From positions 3,592,001-3,656,000 of the forward strand of contig NZ_CP074373.1 of NCBI RefSeq assembly GCF_021560035.1: a DNA stretch of 64,000 nucleotides, in the 5' to 3' direction. Position 1 is the stretch's first letter, and every line of letters starts with the position of its first letter. A model generated the notes under the pieces. The model saw only the letters and a program-made list of their open reading frames with translations, was not told where the DNA came from and ran no database searches. The position numbers and the translations under genes were made by a program. Below, in pieces: positions 27,867 through 37,642 of this stretch. The stretch comes from Virgibacillus sp. NKC19-16 (GTDB lineage: Bacteria > Bacillota > Bacilli > Bacillales > Amphibacillaceae).

Positions 27867-28115
27867 AGTAAAACACCTCCGTATTGTCTTTTCTTGATGA
27901 ACACTTTTTTAAGTATAGGAAAAACCTCTATAAATGGAAAGTAGCATTTAAGACTGTAAACTTTTAAAAACCTATGCAATATATATTGTATAAATTATAT
28001 AAACTGTTTTCTTAGATTTCCTTTGATTTACTTGTTATTAGAAATACTACAGACTTTTTCTTTTCTTTTGTATGTATGTTAATGTAACAAGTAAGTGAAG
28101 GGGTGGAAGGATTTT

Positions 28116-28715
28116 ATGGCTAATAAAACGCGGCAAGACGTTCTGGATGAACTGAAAGAGGCTGAAGATCAAATATCTGATCGAATTGCAGATAATATGA
28201 ATACATTTGGTGTTTCTTCAACCATTGGAAGATTGCTTGGCATTATTTATTTAAATCGCGAACCAATGACCCTTGATGAGCTTGCGGTCAAAACAGGAAT
28301 GAGTAAAACGAGAATGAGTCAGGTAATGCGTCAGATGATGGCATTAAACATTGCTGATAAAAAGTTTGTAAAAGGAAGTCGTAAGGAGCATTACACGGTA
28401 GAGGATAACTATGTGCAAACATTTATATCATTATTTACAACGAACTGGAAAGATGTTGTCAGTAAGAATTCGTTATTGGCTAAGCGTCTTCAGGATAAAC
28501 TTGCGCAAATCGAGCAAAGGCATGATGAAGTTTCTAATGAAGAGGTAGAGAAGAAAATAGATGAGCTAAAACAGGAATTAGATGAATGGGTCGCTTATTA
28601 TGATTGGATCGACCGACTTGTAGACTTTTTTGAAAGTGGGAAGATTTTTGATGTTGTCCCTGTTTTTCCAGAGGATACTACTTCGGATGATCATGGAGGG
28701 TCTAAACATAAGTAG
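28116..28715 (+). CDS. gbsR: GbsR/OpcR family MarR-type regulator
   Basis: This 199-residue winged-helix protein belongs to the GbsR family, choline-sensing repressors of betaine synthesis and osmoprotectant uptake in Bacillus. The HTH is at about residues 45-85 (LDELAVKTGMSKTRMSQVMRQMM), followed by a dimerisation region ending in LDEWVAYYDWIDRLVDFFESG. GGAAGG lies 5 nt before the ATG at 28116; a GTG at 28095 is a weaker choice. A 12-bp palindrome CAATATATATTG at 27977-27988 upstream could be an operator. It is divergent from the betaine-binding protein. Confidence 0.85.
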   Translation: MANKTRQDVLDELKEAEDQISDRIADNMNTFGVSSTIGRLLGIIYLNREPMTLDELAVKTGMSKTRMSQVMRQMMALNIADKKFVKGSRKEHYTVEDNYVQTFISLFTTNWKDVVSKNSLLAKRLQDKLAQIEQRHDEVSNEEVEKKIDELKQELDEWVAYYDWIDRLVDFFESGKIFDVVPVFPEDTTSDDHGGSKHK

Positions 28716-28768
28716 TCGAGGATTAAATAATGCCCCATTGCTTGCTGTTCGCGAAAACAATGGGGGAT

Positions 28769-28813
28769 TAAAAAAGCCGGTTCAAAAGGCTTCAAACCTC
28801 TCAAACCAGCTTT
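28769..28813 (-). terminator. Terminator of parMR operon
   Basis: AAAGCCGGTT (28773-28782) pairs with AACCAGCTTT (28804-28813), with an inner stem and a T-run on the minus strand. Confidence 0.75.
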
Positions 28814-28814
28814 C

Positions 28815-29357
28815 CTACTTATTCATACTCGAGAAAAAGTCGCCCAAAGGATCATCGTCTTCCTCGGTTTCTGCTTCCTCTTCTTGTTTCTCATGAATGT
28901 CATTTTCTAACGCATCCAGATCCACATTATCCAATGAAAAATCCGGATCGGCTTCCTGCTTGTCTTCTTCATTAGCTGAAGCGACCTCTTCCTGTAAATA
29001 AAGTGCTTCATCAATATCACTTGTATTACTATTCAATGAGGCCAACAATGTGGTCGCACGCATTGGGTCATTTAATAATTGATAGAGAATCGTTCCAATT
29101 AGTGCTTCCGAATGTTCATGCTTAAGCCAGCTTTTCTGTTCCTTTGTAAGCTGTTTTGGCAGCGGAATCGTGATTGTTTCCCGTTCTTTGGAATAGGTTT
29201 CATTCACACCTTTTAGGACGAACTGGGCGATTTCACTGGAAAAATTTCTCCGCTCTGTTTCTTTCAACTTCTGCAATTGTTTTAAAAGATAATCCGGTGT
29301 ATCAGAGGGAACACGAAATGTAATCGATTGTCCCCGCTCTATACTTTTCTTAGACAT
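28815..29357 (-). CDS. parR: ParR-like partition adaptor protein
   Basis: This 180-residue protein lies 9 nt downstream of a ParM-type actin gene. Its N-terminal half (ITFRVPSDTPDYLLKQLQ, then RRNFSSEIAQFVLKGV) looks like a ribbon-helix-helix DNA-binding domain; the C-terminal half is very acidic (runs of Glu and Asp after residue 115). In type II partition systems ParR binds the centromere and caps the growing ParM filament through its C-terminus. The name rests on gene order and domain plan. Confidence 0.72.
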   Translation of the reverse strand: MSKKSIERGQSITFRVPSDTPDYLLKQLQKLKETERRNFSSEIAQFVLKGVNETYSKERETITIPLPKQLTKEQKSWLKHEHSEALIGTILYQLLNDPMRATTLLASLNSNTSDIDEALYLQEEVASANEEDKQEADPDFSLDNVDLDALENDIHEKQEEEAETEEDDDPLGDFFSSMNK

Positions 29358-29366
29358 CCTCTCACC

Positions 29367-30545
29367 CTATTTAGCTTCCGTCGTTGCTTGTTCTTCCTTC
29401 TTACTGTCATCTTTGCCCGATTTTCTGACAAAATCTGTAACCAACTTATAATACGCGTTTGCCATCATCCAGATACTTTCATTTTCATCTTCAAAGAATT
29501 CTATATTAAAGCCGTCCATCTTATTGTTAAGTGCTTTAATATAATCTTTCAATACGGTAGACCCACCACCAACAAAATAACAGATCTCAGATTGTGAGTT
29601 TTTCTGCCAAACATTTCTTAAGAAACGGTATTCCTTCTTCGCAAGCTCCAGTAAAATATGATCAGTGATGTCATGGACGTTCGTTCTGCTTCCTTTCACC
29701 ATAATATGATTCCGATCATTTTTCCGGGTGATGATATCAACAACATCCCGGCGGCTATCTAACTCAACACCATGTTTGGAACGAATTTCTTCCCGGATGT
29801 CTTCCAGCGACTCAGATACACCAAGATTGAACCCTTGCGCCTTATCATCATCCACATTACGATTTCGAATGACGGCAATATCTGTTGACAGACCACCAAT
29901 ATCCTGGATCAAAATTTGCTTATCAATCAGATCTTTATTAATCACTTTCAGGTCATTATCCATGATCAAATTTACGTAAGCCGCAAATCCCTCCGGATAC
30001 ACTTTGACTTCATCAAATTTAATATTTACCTTTTTGCCTTGGTGTTTCGGTGTTACTAAAAATTCAACTTGATGTACGGAACCTAGTAGCTGGGAGCGGT
30101 AACCGACATCTTTTCCTTCCTTCACTTCACGTAAAGGGAGTCCTGTTCCAAGTGTATAATTCGCGTCAATAATGTCTTTTTTCGTCGATTTGAATGCGTC
30201 ACTAGCCACTGCGTCCAGTGCAATAGATGCAAAAAGCATTACAAGTGTCTGATCCTCTTCCGATTTACTCCCACCAGGATCGAGCTCTGTTGAATTATTA
30301 CTTTTCGTTGCCAGATTCCCAACACGATAAACGGCATTGTTTTCCTCAAGGGCAGGGGAGTGTACACGTAAATGAATATTATCCAGCACATCCTTCTCAT
30401 CCAAATCCTCGATTCCAATTACCGGGCGATCCTCCAGATCAGGTGCGATTACGTTAGGTATGTGTACTTCGTTTTCCAGTTTGCCAAAATTTGCCTTCAG
30501 GGCATCATTTCCAACATCGACTGCCGCAATTCTTGAATTTGTCAT
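29367..30545 (-). CDS. parM: ParM/StbA-family actin-like ATPase
   Basis: This 392-residue actin-like protein carries phosphate-1 AVDVGNDALKANF near residue 7, phosphate-2 IQDIGGLSTDIAV near 215 and the adenosine motif VGGGSTVL near 325. Proteins of this type form filaments that push replicated plasmids apart. It is followed by a parR-like gene and preceded by short repeats that resemble a centromere, so the locus is a complete type II partition cassette although the surroundings look chromosomal. GAGAGGAG lies 10 nt before the ATG at 30545; the frame extends to 30632 without need. Confidence 0.85.
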   Translation of the reverse strand: MTNSRIAAVDVGNDALKANFGKLENEVHIPNVIAPDLEDRPVIGIEDLDEKDVLDNIHLRVHSPALEENNAVYRVGNLATKSNNSTELDPGGSKSEEDQTLVMLFASIALDAVASDAFKSTKKDIIDANYTLGTGLPLREVKEGKDVGYRSQLLGSVHQVEFLVTPKHQGKKVNIKFDEVKVYPEGFAAYVNLIMDNDLKVINKDLIDKQILIQDIGGLSTDIAVIRNRNVDDDKAQGFNLGVSESLEDIREEIRSKHGVELDSRRDVVDIITRKNDRNHIMVKGSRTNVHDITDHILLELAKKEYRFLRNVWQKNSQSEICYFVGGGSTVLKDYIKALNNKMDGFNIEFFEDENESIWMMANAYYKLVTDFVRKSGKDDSKKEEQATTEAK

Positions 30546-30636
30546 TGTAAAATTACTCCTCTCAAAAAATAGTACTACTACTAGATTAATAGTTTTGGAT
30601 AAAATAAGCAATAATATATTTAGTGCACACAATATC

Positions 30637-30756
30637 GTTTACTTGCGTACAAAATGAACACGTTGTTAAATCAACAAGTAAACAGCTTTGTGTACAAGAA
30701 AACTTTTTTGTTTTCATTTGTAAACAATTTATATACTTGTAAACAATTATGTATAC
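30637..30756. repeat. parC-like centromere repeats upstream of parM
   Basis: Two abutting direct repeats TTGTAAACAATTTATATAC (30718-30736) and TTGTAAACAATTATGTATAC (30737-30756) are related to AAGTAAACAGCTTTGTGTAC at 30676-30695 and to an inverted partial copy GTTTACTTGCGTAC at 30637-30650. The core is TGTAAACA then TAC. Their place just upstream of parM is where parC lies in type II partition systems. Confidence 0.65.
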
Positions 30757-30793
30757 ATAGATTATTTTACCATGATTATCCAATCTGAGTGTT

Positions 30794-30827
30794 AAAAAAA
30801 GAGACGAGAGCATTCCACTCTCATCTC
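30794..30827 (-). terminator. Catalase terminator
   Basis: GAGACGAGAG (30801-30810) pairs with CTCTCATCTC (30818-30827), followed by seven Ts on the minus strand. Confidence 0.85.
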
Positions 30828-30847
30828 AGGTCACATATACCTATAAC

Positions 30848-32896
30848 TTAAACATCTTCCCGATCCCAATGTCTGTGTGCTGCAATGGCATCGATAAACA
30901 TATCCACGAATTTCTGGTTATTGTCATTCATAACAACACCCACGGCCGATTGCATATTATTTTCCCTCAGCCACTTCTTCCCATCATGGGTAGCCCCAAT
31001 TGGTTTGTAATGCTTGAATGCCTCATTCAGAAAGTCGGTCGTATTTTTATGAAACGCATTACTTTCCCCGCTTCCACCAACAATATAGAGAGCATCATAC
31101 AATACCGAGTGTGTCGTTATGAATGTGTGATCAACCTTTAGATCCTCACCATTTTCTCCTGTTACAACACCCTGCTTTTCACTGACAACTTCATACACAA
31201 TCCCTTTTGCCTGCAATCCATGTAATATATCCTTCAGTTCGGCATCCTTAAAGCCATTATTTAAAATAACCCCTACTTTACGTGTAGCCGGTATTTTAGT
31301 TGTATTTGCCTGACTGAGAGCTGGCGAGGACTTGGTAACATTTGATCCACCCTTGCTTGGTGGTGTTGCTCCAATATTTTTTGCAAATGCCGTTGCTAAT
31401 TCTAAATCGACATTGCTAAACATTTCGACAACCTGCTGTCTGATATTCATGCTTTGAACTTTTCCAACTTCAAAGCTGAAAGCGTCAATAATATGCTGTC
31501 TTTCCGTCTGACTCATACTATTCCAAAACAGCTTCGCTTGAGAAAAATGATCTTTAAAGCTCTCACTGCGCGCCTGAACCTTTTTCCCATCAATTTTCTC
31601 CTGATAATGGACGAATCCACCTTCTTGTTCTGTAGATGTGGCTGGCGTATTATTTGCAAGCGAATTATTATGGTAGGCTACTTTGCCTTTGTGAATCGTC
31701 TGCCTACCGAAGCCGTCACGCTGGTTATTATGAATCGGACAAATTGCTCGGTTCGTCGGTAGTTCATGGAAATTAGGGCCACCTAATCGAATTAACTGTG
31801 TATCTGTATAGGAAAATAAGCGCCCCTGCAATAAGGGATCATTGGTAAAATCAATGCCTGGGACAACATTTCCCGGATGAAAAGCTACCTGTTCTGTTTC
31901 CGTAAAAAAGTTATCCGTATTACGGTTCAATGTCAGTTTGCCAATAATTTTAACTGGTACGTCTTCTTCCGGCCAGAGCTTCGTAGCATCCAGAATATCG
32001 AAATCAAAAGCAAATTCATCTTTTTCTTCAATAATTTGCACCCCTAATTCATATTCCGGAAAGTTTCCTTGCTCAATTGCATCATACAAGTCACGTCGAT
32101 TGAAATCCGGATCTTTACCAGATACCTTTTGCGCCTCATCCCAGACGAATGAATGAACACCAAGCACTGGTATCCAATGAAATTTCACAAAATGAGATTT
32201 ACCTTTATCGTTCACAAAGCGAAATGTATTGATACCAAACCCTTGCATCATACGAAAGCTCCGAGGGATCCCTCGATCAGACATCAGCCACATGACCTGA
32301 TGTGCTGATTCCTGATTGTTAGCAGTCCAATCCCAAAATGTATCATGTGCTGCGGTTGCCTGTGGAATTTCATTATGTGGCTCCGGCTTAATCGCATGGA
32401 CAATATCAGGGAACTTCATGGCATCCTGAATGAAGAAAACAGGCATATTATTGGCAACTAAATCATAATTTCCTTCCTCTGTATAAAACTTTGTCGCAAA
32501 ACCACGAACATCCCGAACAATGTCCGATGATCCACGAGAGCCTACCACAGTAGAAAAACGGGTGAACACGGGTGTTTTCGTACCAGGTGTTTGCAAAAAG
32601 TTAGCTTTCGTATAAGGCTTCATCGACTCATATAGTTCAAACTCCCCATGTGCGGCAAAACCACGCGCATGTACAACCCGTTCTGGTATACGCTCATGGT
32701 CAAAATGGGTCATTTTTTCACGAAAATGGAAATCCTCCATCAGGCTCGGGCCGCGTTCACCGGCTGTTAAGGAAAATTCATCCTCCGAAATCTTAAGTCC
32801 CTGATCCATCGTCATCTTTTTATTAGAATCATCTACCTTATACTGCTCCAATTGTTCTTGTTTCTTGTTTTCATTTTCTTTTTTCTTATCACTCAT
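30848..32896 (-). CDS. katE: Large-subunit catalase with C-terminal DJ-1/PfpI-like domain
   Basis: This 682-residue clade 2 haem catalase converts hydrogen peroxide to water and oxygen. The catalytic histidine is in RVVHARGFAAHG, the distal asparagine in NNMPVFFIQD and the haem-ligand tyrosine in LFSYTDTQLIRLG. A flavodoxin-like C-terminal domain (from RKVGVILNNGF at about residue 535) is typical of KatE/HPII. The N-terminus is a charged Lys/Glu/Gln-rich extension. B. subtilis KatE is a SigB gene of similar length (686); no clear SigB promoter was found here. AAAGGGG lies before the ATG. Confidence 0.95.
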   Translation of the reverse strand: MSDKKKENENKKQEQLEQYKVDDSNKKMTMDQGLKISEDEFSLTAGERGPSLMEDFHFREKMTHFDHERIPERVVHARGFAAHGEFELYESMKPYTKANFLQTPGTKTPVFTRFSTVVGSRGSSDIVRDVRGFATKFYTEEGNYDLVANNMPVFFIQDAMKFPDIVHAIKPEPHNEIPQATAAHDTFWDWTANNQESAHQVMWLMSDRGIPRSFRMMQGFGINTFRFVNDKGKSHFVKFHWIPVLGVHSFVWDEAQKVSGKDPDFNRRDLYDAIEQGNFPEYELGVQIIEEKDEFAFDFDILDATKLWPEEDVPVKIIGKLTLNRNTDNFFTETEQVAFHPGNVVPGIDFTNDPLLQGRLFSYTDTQLIRLGGPNFHELPTNRAICPIHNNQRDGFGRQTIHKGKVAYHNNSLANNTPATSTEQEGGFVHYQEKIDGKKVQARSESFKDHFSQAKLFWNSMSQTERQHIIDAFSFEVGKVQSMNIRQQVVEMFSNVDLELATAFAKNIGATPPSKGGSNVTKSSPALSQANTTKIPATRKVGVILNNGFKDAELKDILHGLQAKGIVYEVVSEKQGVVTGENGEDLKVDHTFITTHSVLYDALYIVGGSGESNAFHKNTTDFLNEAFKHYKPIGATHDGKKWLRENNMQSAVGVVMNDNNQKFVDMFIDAIAAHRHWDREDV

Positions 32897-33125
32897 AGAC
32901 GTTCCCCTTTCTTAAGTAAAATGCTGCATTTGTTATGCTTTCCTAAAAGGGGATTAGTATGAGATTTTTGTTCCATTTTTTATTTATAATATTTCAAAGG
33001 ATCAATTAGTGCCAAATTATTCTGCAGATATGGTATTGCATTGGTGTGAAGTATCGTGGGCAAGTTGATTCTTTTGCTGTCGGGATGCTCTCTCAGCTGT
33101 CTGGTCGATTCCACCCCCCTTCAAC

Positions 33126-34634
33126 TCATCGCTCAACCTCCACTTCCCTATTCCGCTCCATATACCATTTATAAAACATGCTGGCCCAACCTACCGGCAC
33201 ATCCCTTATTTTCGTGTGCTTAACTGGCTTGGCGCGGTTTACCGTAACAAGAGATGCTAAACCCAGTTTTTTCTGCAGGATATTTCGACTACCTTGAATT
33301 TCCATAACCTTATTCCGCTTCGAAACAAATAATGTAGTGGTAAATCCACCTGTTTTAAATTGTACATATTGATCATTCAATACGTAACGCGACTGGAAAA
33401 AATTCAATATTCGGGAGACGATTACCAGTACAAGAATGAGAATGGAAATCATCCACCAGGACTGTTCCATCCCAAGAAAGTCCGCTTCTATAAAGTACAG
33501 AGCCGCTGTGGCAATGATCCAAAGCCAGCTTGGAGCAAGAATACGAAGCCAAAATGCACTTCTAGGAAGACGTTCCATCGTGTGACTCAACTGATAGGAC
33601 GGCAATATTTCGGTAATCATTGCATACGCACGTTTTACAGGAAGAAAGGGGTAAAGTGTGTTGACTTCAAGATCATCCTCGCCCATTCCGCCAGCACTGG
33701 TCAATTTAACCTCCGCGAGCCCGAGTATCCGTTTCATCAATGATTGCTCCACACTAATGGCCTGAACTTTATCTTTTGTAATCGAAAAATAGGTTTCTTC
33801 AAGCATACCTTTCGTAATATAAATTTTTTCAGTGTCCGAAGCAATCTCGTACTTGCCATATCTTATTGTCGTCCAAATAACCCCGGCGAAGACAGCGAGC
33901 AGCACTATTACAATAAGGAAAAGTGTAATCATCCACCAAGAGTTAAAGATGGAAGAGAACAGCCCTTCTATCTGCCCTTCCATACGAAATGTACGCTCAA
34001 TCTGTGAAATAAACGTACCTGCAATAGGAATAATTGCTATAAAACTAAACGATGTAAAGGAAGCTTTTAGTGTATCCTCTTTCGTTGGTGTAAAATGTAT
34101 AGTAAGATTTGATTCGCTTTGCTGTTCGGGTATGGCCTCAGGAGCCTCAATTGGTGCTTTACAAGACGCAGAAGTTGCTCCGCCACCCTGTCCTCCTATT
34201 TGAATTTTCTCCTCAATCAGCGTTGCTTCCTTAGGTGTAAGCACATGAAAAGTAACCGTACCAACGTCACCCTGAATACTAGTTTCAATCCTAAGAGAGG
34301 TAATGTTGAAAATGCGATGAAACAATGTCGTTTCCCGCTTTACATGTTGAATTTTCGCATAGGGAATGGTTTGCTTGGTAGTCGTTAAAAAATTCCGCTG
34401 CAACTGAAGCGATGTCTCATCAAACGTATACGTACGCGTGAACCATTTAATCGGAATGTACAAAAGTATAAGAACAAAGATTGCAACAAATGCAATTCTA
34501 CCGTATGTCACCAGCCAGAAATCGGAGTCTCCCTGAATGATAAATAAGAGAATGGCGATGAAAATAGAATTCTTGATTAAGTCCCAAATGTTATACAGGA
34601 TAAGCAGCGGATGATATCGTTTTTCCTCAATCAT
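33126..34634 (-). CDS. ydbT: YdbT-like PH-domain membrane protein
   Basis: This 502-residue membrane protein contains three bacterial PH-like (DUF304/bPH2) units, each after a pair of membrane helices; marks are TYTFDETSLQLQRNFLTTT near 70, GKYEIASDTEKIYITKGML near 265 and YVLNDQYVQFKTGGF near 415. It overlaps the ydbS stop-start by 4 nt (ATGA), giving the ydbST pair. In B. subtilis ydbST belongs to the SigW envelope-stress regulon and is linked to resistance to bacteriocins. The exact mechanism is unknown. Confidence 0.85.
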   Translation of the reverse strand: MIEEKRYHPLLILYNIWDLIKNSIFIAILLFIIQGDSDFWLVTYGRIAFVAIFVLILLYIPIKWFTRTYTFDETSLQLQRNFLTTTKQTIPYAKIQHVKRETTLFHRIFNITSLRIETSIQGDVGTVTFHVLTPKEATLIEEKIQIGGQGGGATSASCKAPIEAPEAIPEQQSESNLTIHFTPTKEDTLKASFTSFSFIAIIPIAGTFISQIERTFRMEGQIEGLFSSIFNSWWMITLFLIVIVLLAVFAGVIWTTIRYGKYEIASDTEKIYITKGMLEETYFSITKDKVQAISVEQSLMKRILGLAEVKLTSAGGMGEDDLEVNTLYPFLPVKRAYAMITEILPSYQLSHTMERLPRSAFWLRILAPSWLWIIATAALYFIEADFLGMEQSWWMISILILVLVIVSRILNFFQSRYVLNDQYVQFKTGGFTTTLFVSKRNKVMEIQGSRNILQKKLGLASLVTVNRAKPVKHTKIRDVPVGWASMFYKWYMERNREVEVER

Positions 34635-35125
34635 TCGTCTGCCTCCTTCACCTTTGCATAGTGCGCAATTTGATCCCGCAATTCCATGGCCACTGTTTCA
34701 TGCAATGCCGGAATCACATGCTCAGATCCTATCGTTTTCACCGTTATGGAGTAAAGTCTGTATTTGCGCATTATCGGTCCTTGTTTCGTGGAAACAAATT
34801 GAATTTTAGTCATTGGGATAAGCTGATGCTTCTCATTTAAAGCGCCTGATTTTAATTGTAAAAATTCCGCGCTGACCCCATAACGCCAATGTTTATAAAG
34901 TAAAAAGGCATTAAAAAAAGACCAGATTGTCGTAAAAACAGATATGACAGTCATTCCAATAAGAACCCAGCCTATCCATTCATTCCAGAAAAAGTGATAA
35001 TCAAGATAAAATAGTACACCAAGTATGATAAATCCGATGATATTCATCGTTGTTTCACTGATTAACCAGACCTTGACACTATCCTTAGATAACCGATCCT
35101 CTGGTGCTTGAACATGTGTGTACAA
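34631..35125 (-). CDS. ydbS: YdbS-like PH-domain membrane protein
   Basis: This 164-residue protein has two membrane helices (about residues 30-75) followed by one bacterial PH-like domain (YGVSAEFLQLKSGALNEKHQLIPMTKIQFV). It is the first gene of the ydbST operon. The start is TTG at 35125, with AAAGGA 8 nt upstream. A -35 TTGCAG and -10 TAAAAT 16 nt apart lie about 60 nt upstream and look like a SigA promoter; I saw no SigW-type TGAAAC...CGTA. Confidence 0.82.
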   Translation of the reverse strand: MYTHVQAPEDRLSKDSVKVWLISETTMNIIGFIILGVLFYLDYHFFWNEWIGWVLIGMTVISVFTTIWSFFNAFLLYKHWRYGVSAEFLQLKSGALNEKHQLIPMTKIQFVSTKQGPIMRKYRLYSITVKTIGSEHVIPALHETVAMELRDQIAHYAKVKEADE

Positions 35126-35453
35126 AAGATCAATCCTTTACTCTTAAGTTTTTGCTGTTTTCTATATTATCATTTTACCACTTACCTAGTGACCTGCAAC
35201 GTCCTTTTTTGTAAAAAACATCCATAATAATAGCATGAATACTATAGCTTTAATATAACAAAACAAGCTAGTGTATAAGAAGTTTATAGTACTGATGGAA
35301 TTCTAAATATGATTTTGAACTTGCAAATAATCGCTTATTGATTTCATTATTGGTGGGATTGTTCTATTATTTATTTCCTGGGCAATGAAAAAAAGCTATA
35401 AATGCAGTGGAATAAAATAATAAAACAATATAGACACGAAATAGGGGTTAAAG

Positions 35454-35657
35454 ATGATACGTATAAAACTTGATGTCATGATGGCTGAGCGTAAAATGTC
35501 ACTAAACAAACTCTCCGAACTAGTCGATAGTACTCCAGCAAATTTATCGATATTAAAAAACGAAAAAGGGAAAGCAATTCGCTTCACAACACTCGATACA
35601 TTGTGTAAAGCGTTAGGCTGTCAACCTGGGGATTTGATGGAGTATATTGATGAGTAG
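35454..35657 (+). CDS. Small XRE-family HTH protein, YozG-like
   Basis: This 67-residue protein is a single Cro/C1-type HTH domain: IKLDVMMAERKMSLNKLSEL, then TPANLSILKN and LDTLCKALGCQPGDL. Proteins of this kind usually follow a DUF2975 membrane-protein gene. Here the 328 nt upstream hold no such gene, only a short hydrophobic tail (about 35334-35420) that might be the end of a lost one. Role is unknown beyond DNA binding. Confidence 0.82.
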   Translation: MIRIKLDVMMAERKMSLNKLSELVDSTPANLSILKNEKGKAIRFTTLDTLCKALGCQPGDLMEYIDE

Positions 35658-35760
35658 GATTGATAGTAGGGATTATTTGTCCTCACTATTTTCATAGCGT
35701 GGGGATGTGGATCTTCGAGGAACGGATAACATTTAAGTGAAGCGTGCTTTAGTATTTAAA

Positions 35761-35792
35761 AGGAGCAACGCAGACTTATTAGCGTTGCTCCT
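35761..35792. terminator. Hairpin downstream of HTH gene
   Basis: AGGAGCAACGC (35761-35771) pairs perfectly with GCGTTGCTCCT (35782-35792). There is no T-run on the plus strand and a weak one (TTTT) on the minus strand. The rest of the gap 35658-35930 shows nothing clear. Confidence 0.5.
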
Positions 35793-35933
35793 CATAAGAT
35801 ATCGCTTCTATTTCTTTACGCCTTTACCTTTAGCTATCTATTTCGTCACTTTTACGATTGTAGGAAGAGAGTTGCGGATAATTTAAATCTCGACGTAATA
35901 AGCACCACTGCATGATTACTATTACATTAGAAA

Positions 35934-36068
35934 AGCGCACCTAACCATTAGATGCGCTCCTCTATAGCTTATACAGTTTTTGTCTTTTAATCTCCTTACT
36001 TATCCACTGACCACAGGCATCGTCAATATCTGCTGCATTTTACAAGCGTACGCCGGAATTAATCCCGT
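35934..36068 (-). pseudogene. Decayed duplicate of rlmN 3' end with its terminator
   Basis: This stretch aligns with the true rlmN end and terminator at 37960-38097; over the 97 bases of coding tail I count about 13 differences. Translated in the rlmN frame it reads GINSGVRL, a stop, then NAADIDDACGQWISKEIK, so it is dead. The hairpin AGCGCACCTAA/TTAGATGCGCT is copied too. The neighbouring BCCT gene ends exactly at its edge and takes its stop codon from it. Confidence 0.85.
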
Positions 36069-37642
36069 TGGTTTCTTTTATCTTGCTCCTCATTTGTTTT
36101 ATCAATATATTCTCTCATTCTTTTTTTATTCGGGGTAAGTGTATAACCTAAGTACTTTCTTTCCCGGTTGGCATCTTTATAAAATGCTACCGTCATCAAT
36201 ATTACCACTACACTAAATGGCAATGCTGATATAATTGCTGCAGATTGCAGTGCATTTAACCCCGTTTCTCCACCTGCTAAAAGCAACACATATGCGATCG
36301 CTGATAACCCTAATCCCCATACGACTTTCACAAAATTTGCAGGAGTTAACATACCAAAAGCAGTCTGCATACCTAAAACAAATGTTGCAGAATCGGCTGA
36401 AGTAATAAAAAATGATGCGATCAGGGCCAACGTAATAAAAGACAAAATGGTGCCCAATGGCAGCTCATTTAAAATACCAAATAACTGCGTTTCAGGTGGC
36501 ATGTCAAATATTGCTGGTACATTTTGCCCCGCTTCAATTCCGGTCAGACCAAATGCAGTAAACCAAATGATACTCACAACAGTTGGAACGGTCAGTATCG
36601 CAATAACAAATTCCCGGATGGACCGGCCACGTGAAATTCGTGCGATAAATATACCTACAAACGGACTCCAGCTCATCCACCAACCCCAATAATATAAAGT
36701 CCAAGACTGCATCCACTCATTTTTTTGTTCGTTTAGTGGAGCTACATCTAAACTGTTAAATAACAAGGAATCTAAATAATTAGCAGTCCCACTTGGTATC
36801 ATGTTGAGAATGAGTAAAGTCGGACCCATAATTAAGATAGCAGCAAACAATAGACCTGCTAATATCATATTTAAATTACTTAAGTACTGAATACCTTTAC
36901 TTAGGCCACTCCAAGCACTAAATAAGAACAACACCGTAACAATGGCAATGATGATGCCTTGGACAAGCTGATTGTTAGGGATATCGAAAAGGTAGTTCAA
37001 ACCTCCATTGATTTGCATGGCTCCTACCCCTAAAGAAACAGCTACACCAATAATTGTTGCAAATACCGCTAACACATCAACAACAGTACCGATAGGGCCA
37101 TCTACTTTATCTCCTAGAATAGGGCGGAGGGTTTTAGATATTAAGCCCACCTCGCCTTTTCTAAATTGTGAATAGGCCAACGCGAGTGCTACAATACCGT
37201 ATACAGCCCATGGATGAAAACCATAATGCAGAAAAGTTGAACGCATTGATTCAGCCAAGGCAGCTCTTGTTTCAGGTTCAGCAGTAGGTGGAGCTAGGAA
37301 ATGAGAGATAGGTTCAGATGAGCCATAAAACACTAAGCCAATCCCCATACCAGCACTAAACAGCATTGCTAACCATGATATCGTTCTAAACTCAGGTTCA
37401 TCATTTGGCTTACCCAGTTTGAGTTTACCGATTGGACTTAAACCTAGAAATATACAGAAAAATAAAATCAATGTAAAAACCGTCATATAATACCAACCAA
37501 AAGTATCAGTAACCCATGTACCAACAGCACCGGAGATTTGACCAAATTGATCAGGAAATACAGCGCCTAGAAGTACTAGTATTCCAACAACTATTGAAGC
37601 GTAAGTGAATACACTGGAAAATTGTTTTCTTTTTGTTTTCAT
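36059..37642 (-). CDS. BCCT family glycine betaine transporter (OpuD/BetL-like)
   Basis: This 527-residue, 12-helix carrier imports glycine betaine or related osmoprotectants. It has the sodium-coupling motif GMGIG at residues 98-102 (SAGMGIGLVFYGSSEP) and the tryptophan box YYWGWWMSWSPFVGIFIARISRGR. This is the motif set of OpuD, BetL and BetP, unlike the CaiT-like paralogue at 20380. The C-terminal end EEQDKRNQRD and the stop run into the copied rlmN fragment, so the original C-terminus may have been changed. It lies between rlmN and that fragment on the same strand. Confidence 0.9.
   Translation of the reverse strand: MKTKRKQFSSVFTYASIVVGILVLLGAVFPDQFGQISGAVGTWVTDTFGWYYMTVFTLILFFCIFLGLSPIGKLKLGKPNDEPEFRTISWLAMLFSAGMGIGLVFYGSSEPISHFLAPPTAEPETRAALAESMRSTFLHYGFHPWAVYGIVALALAYSQFRKGEVGLISKTLRPILGDKVDGPIGTVVDVLAVFATIIGVAVSLGVGAMQINGGLNYLFDIPNNQLVQGIIIAIVTVLFLFSAWSGLSKGIQYLSNLNMILAGLLFAAILIMGPTLLILNMIPSGTANYLDSLLFNSLDVAPLNEQKNEWMQSWTLYYWGWWMSWSPFVGIFIARISRGRSIREFVIAILTVPTVVSIIWFTAFGLTGIEAGQNVPAIFDMPPETQLFGILNELPLGTILSFITLALIASFFITSADSATFVLGMQTAFGMLTPANFVKVVWGLGLSAIAYVLLLAGGETGLNALQSAAIISALPFSVVVILMTVAFYKDANRERKYLGYTLTPNKKRMREYIDKTNEEQDKRNQRD

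Noticed and set aside
35334-35420. Hydrophobic C-terminal tail upstream of the HTH gene, possibly a lost DUF2975 partner
   Set aside because: Only about 29 codons with an in-frame stop before it; it does not match the DUF2975 end as I know it.
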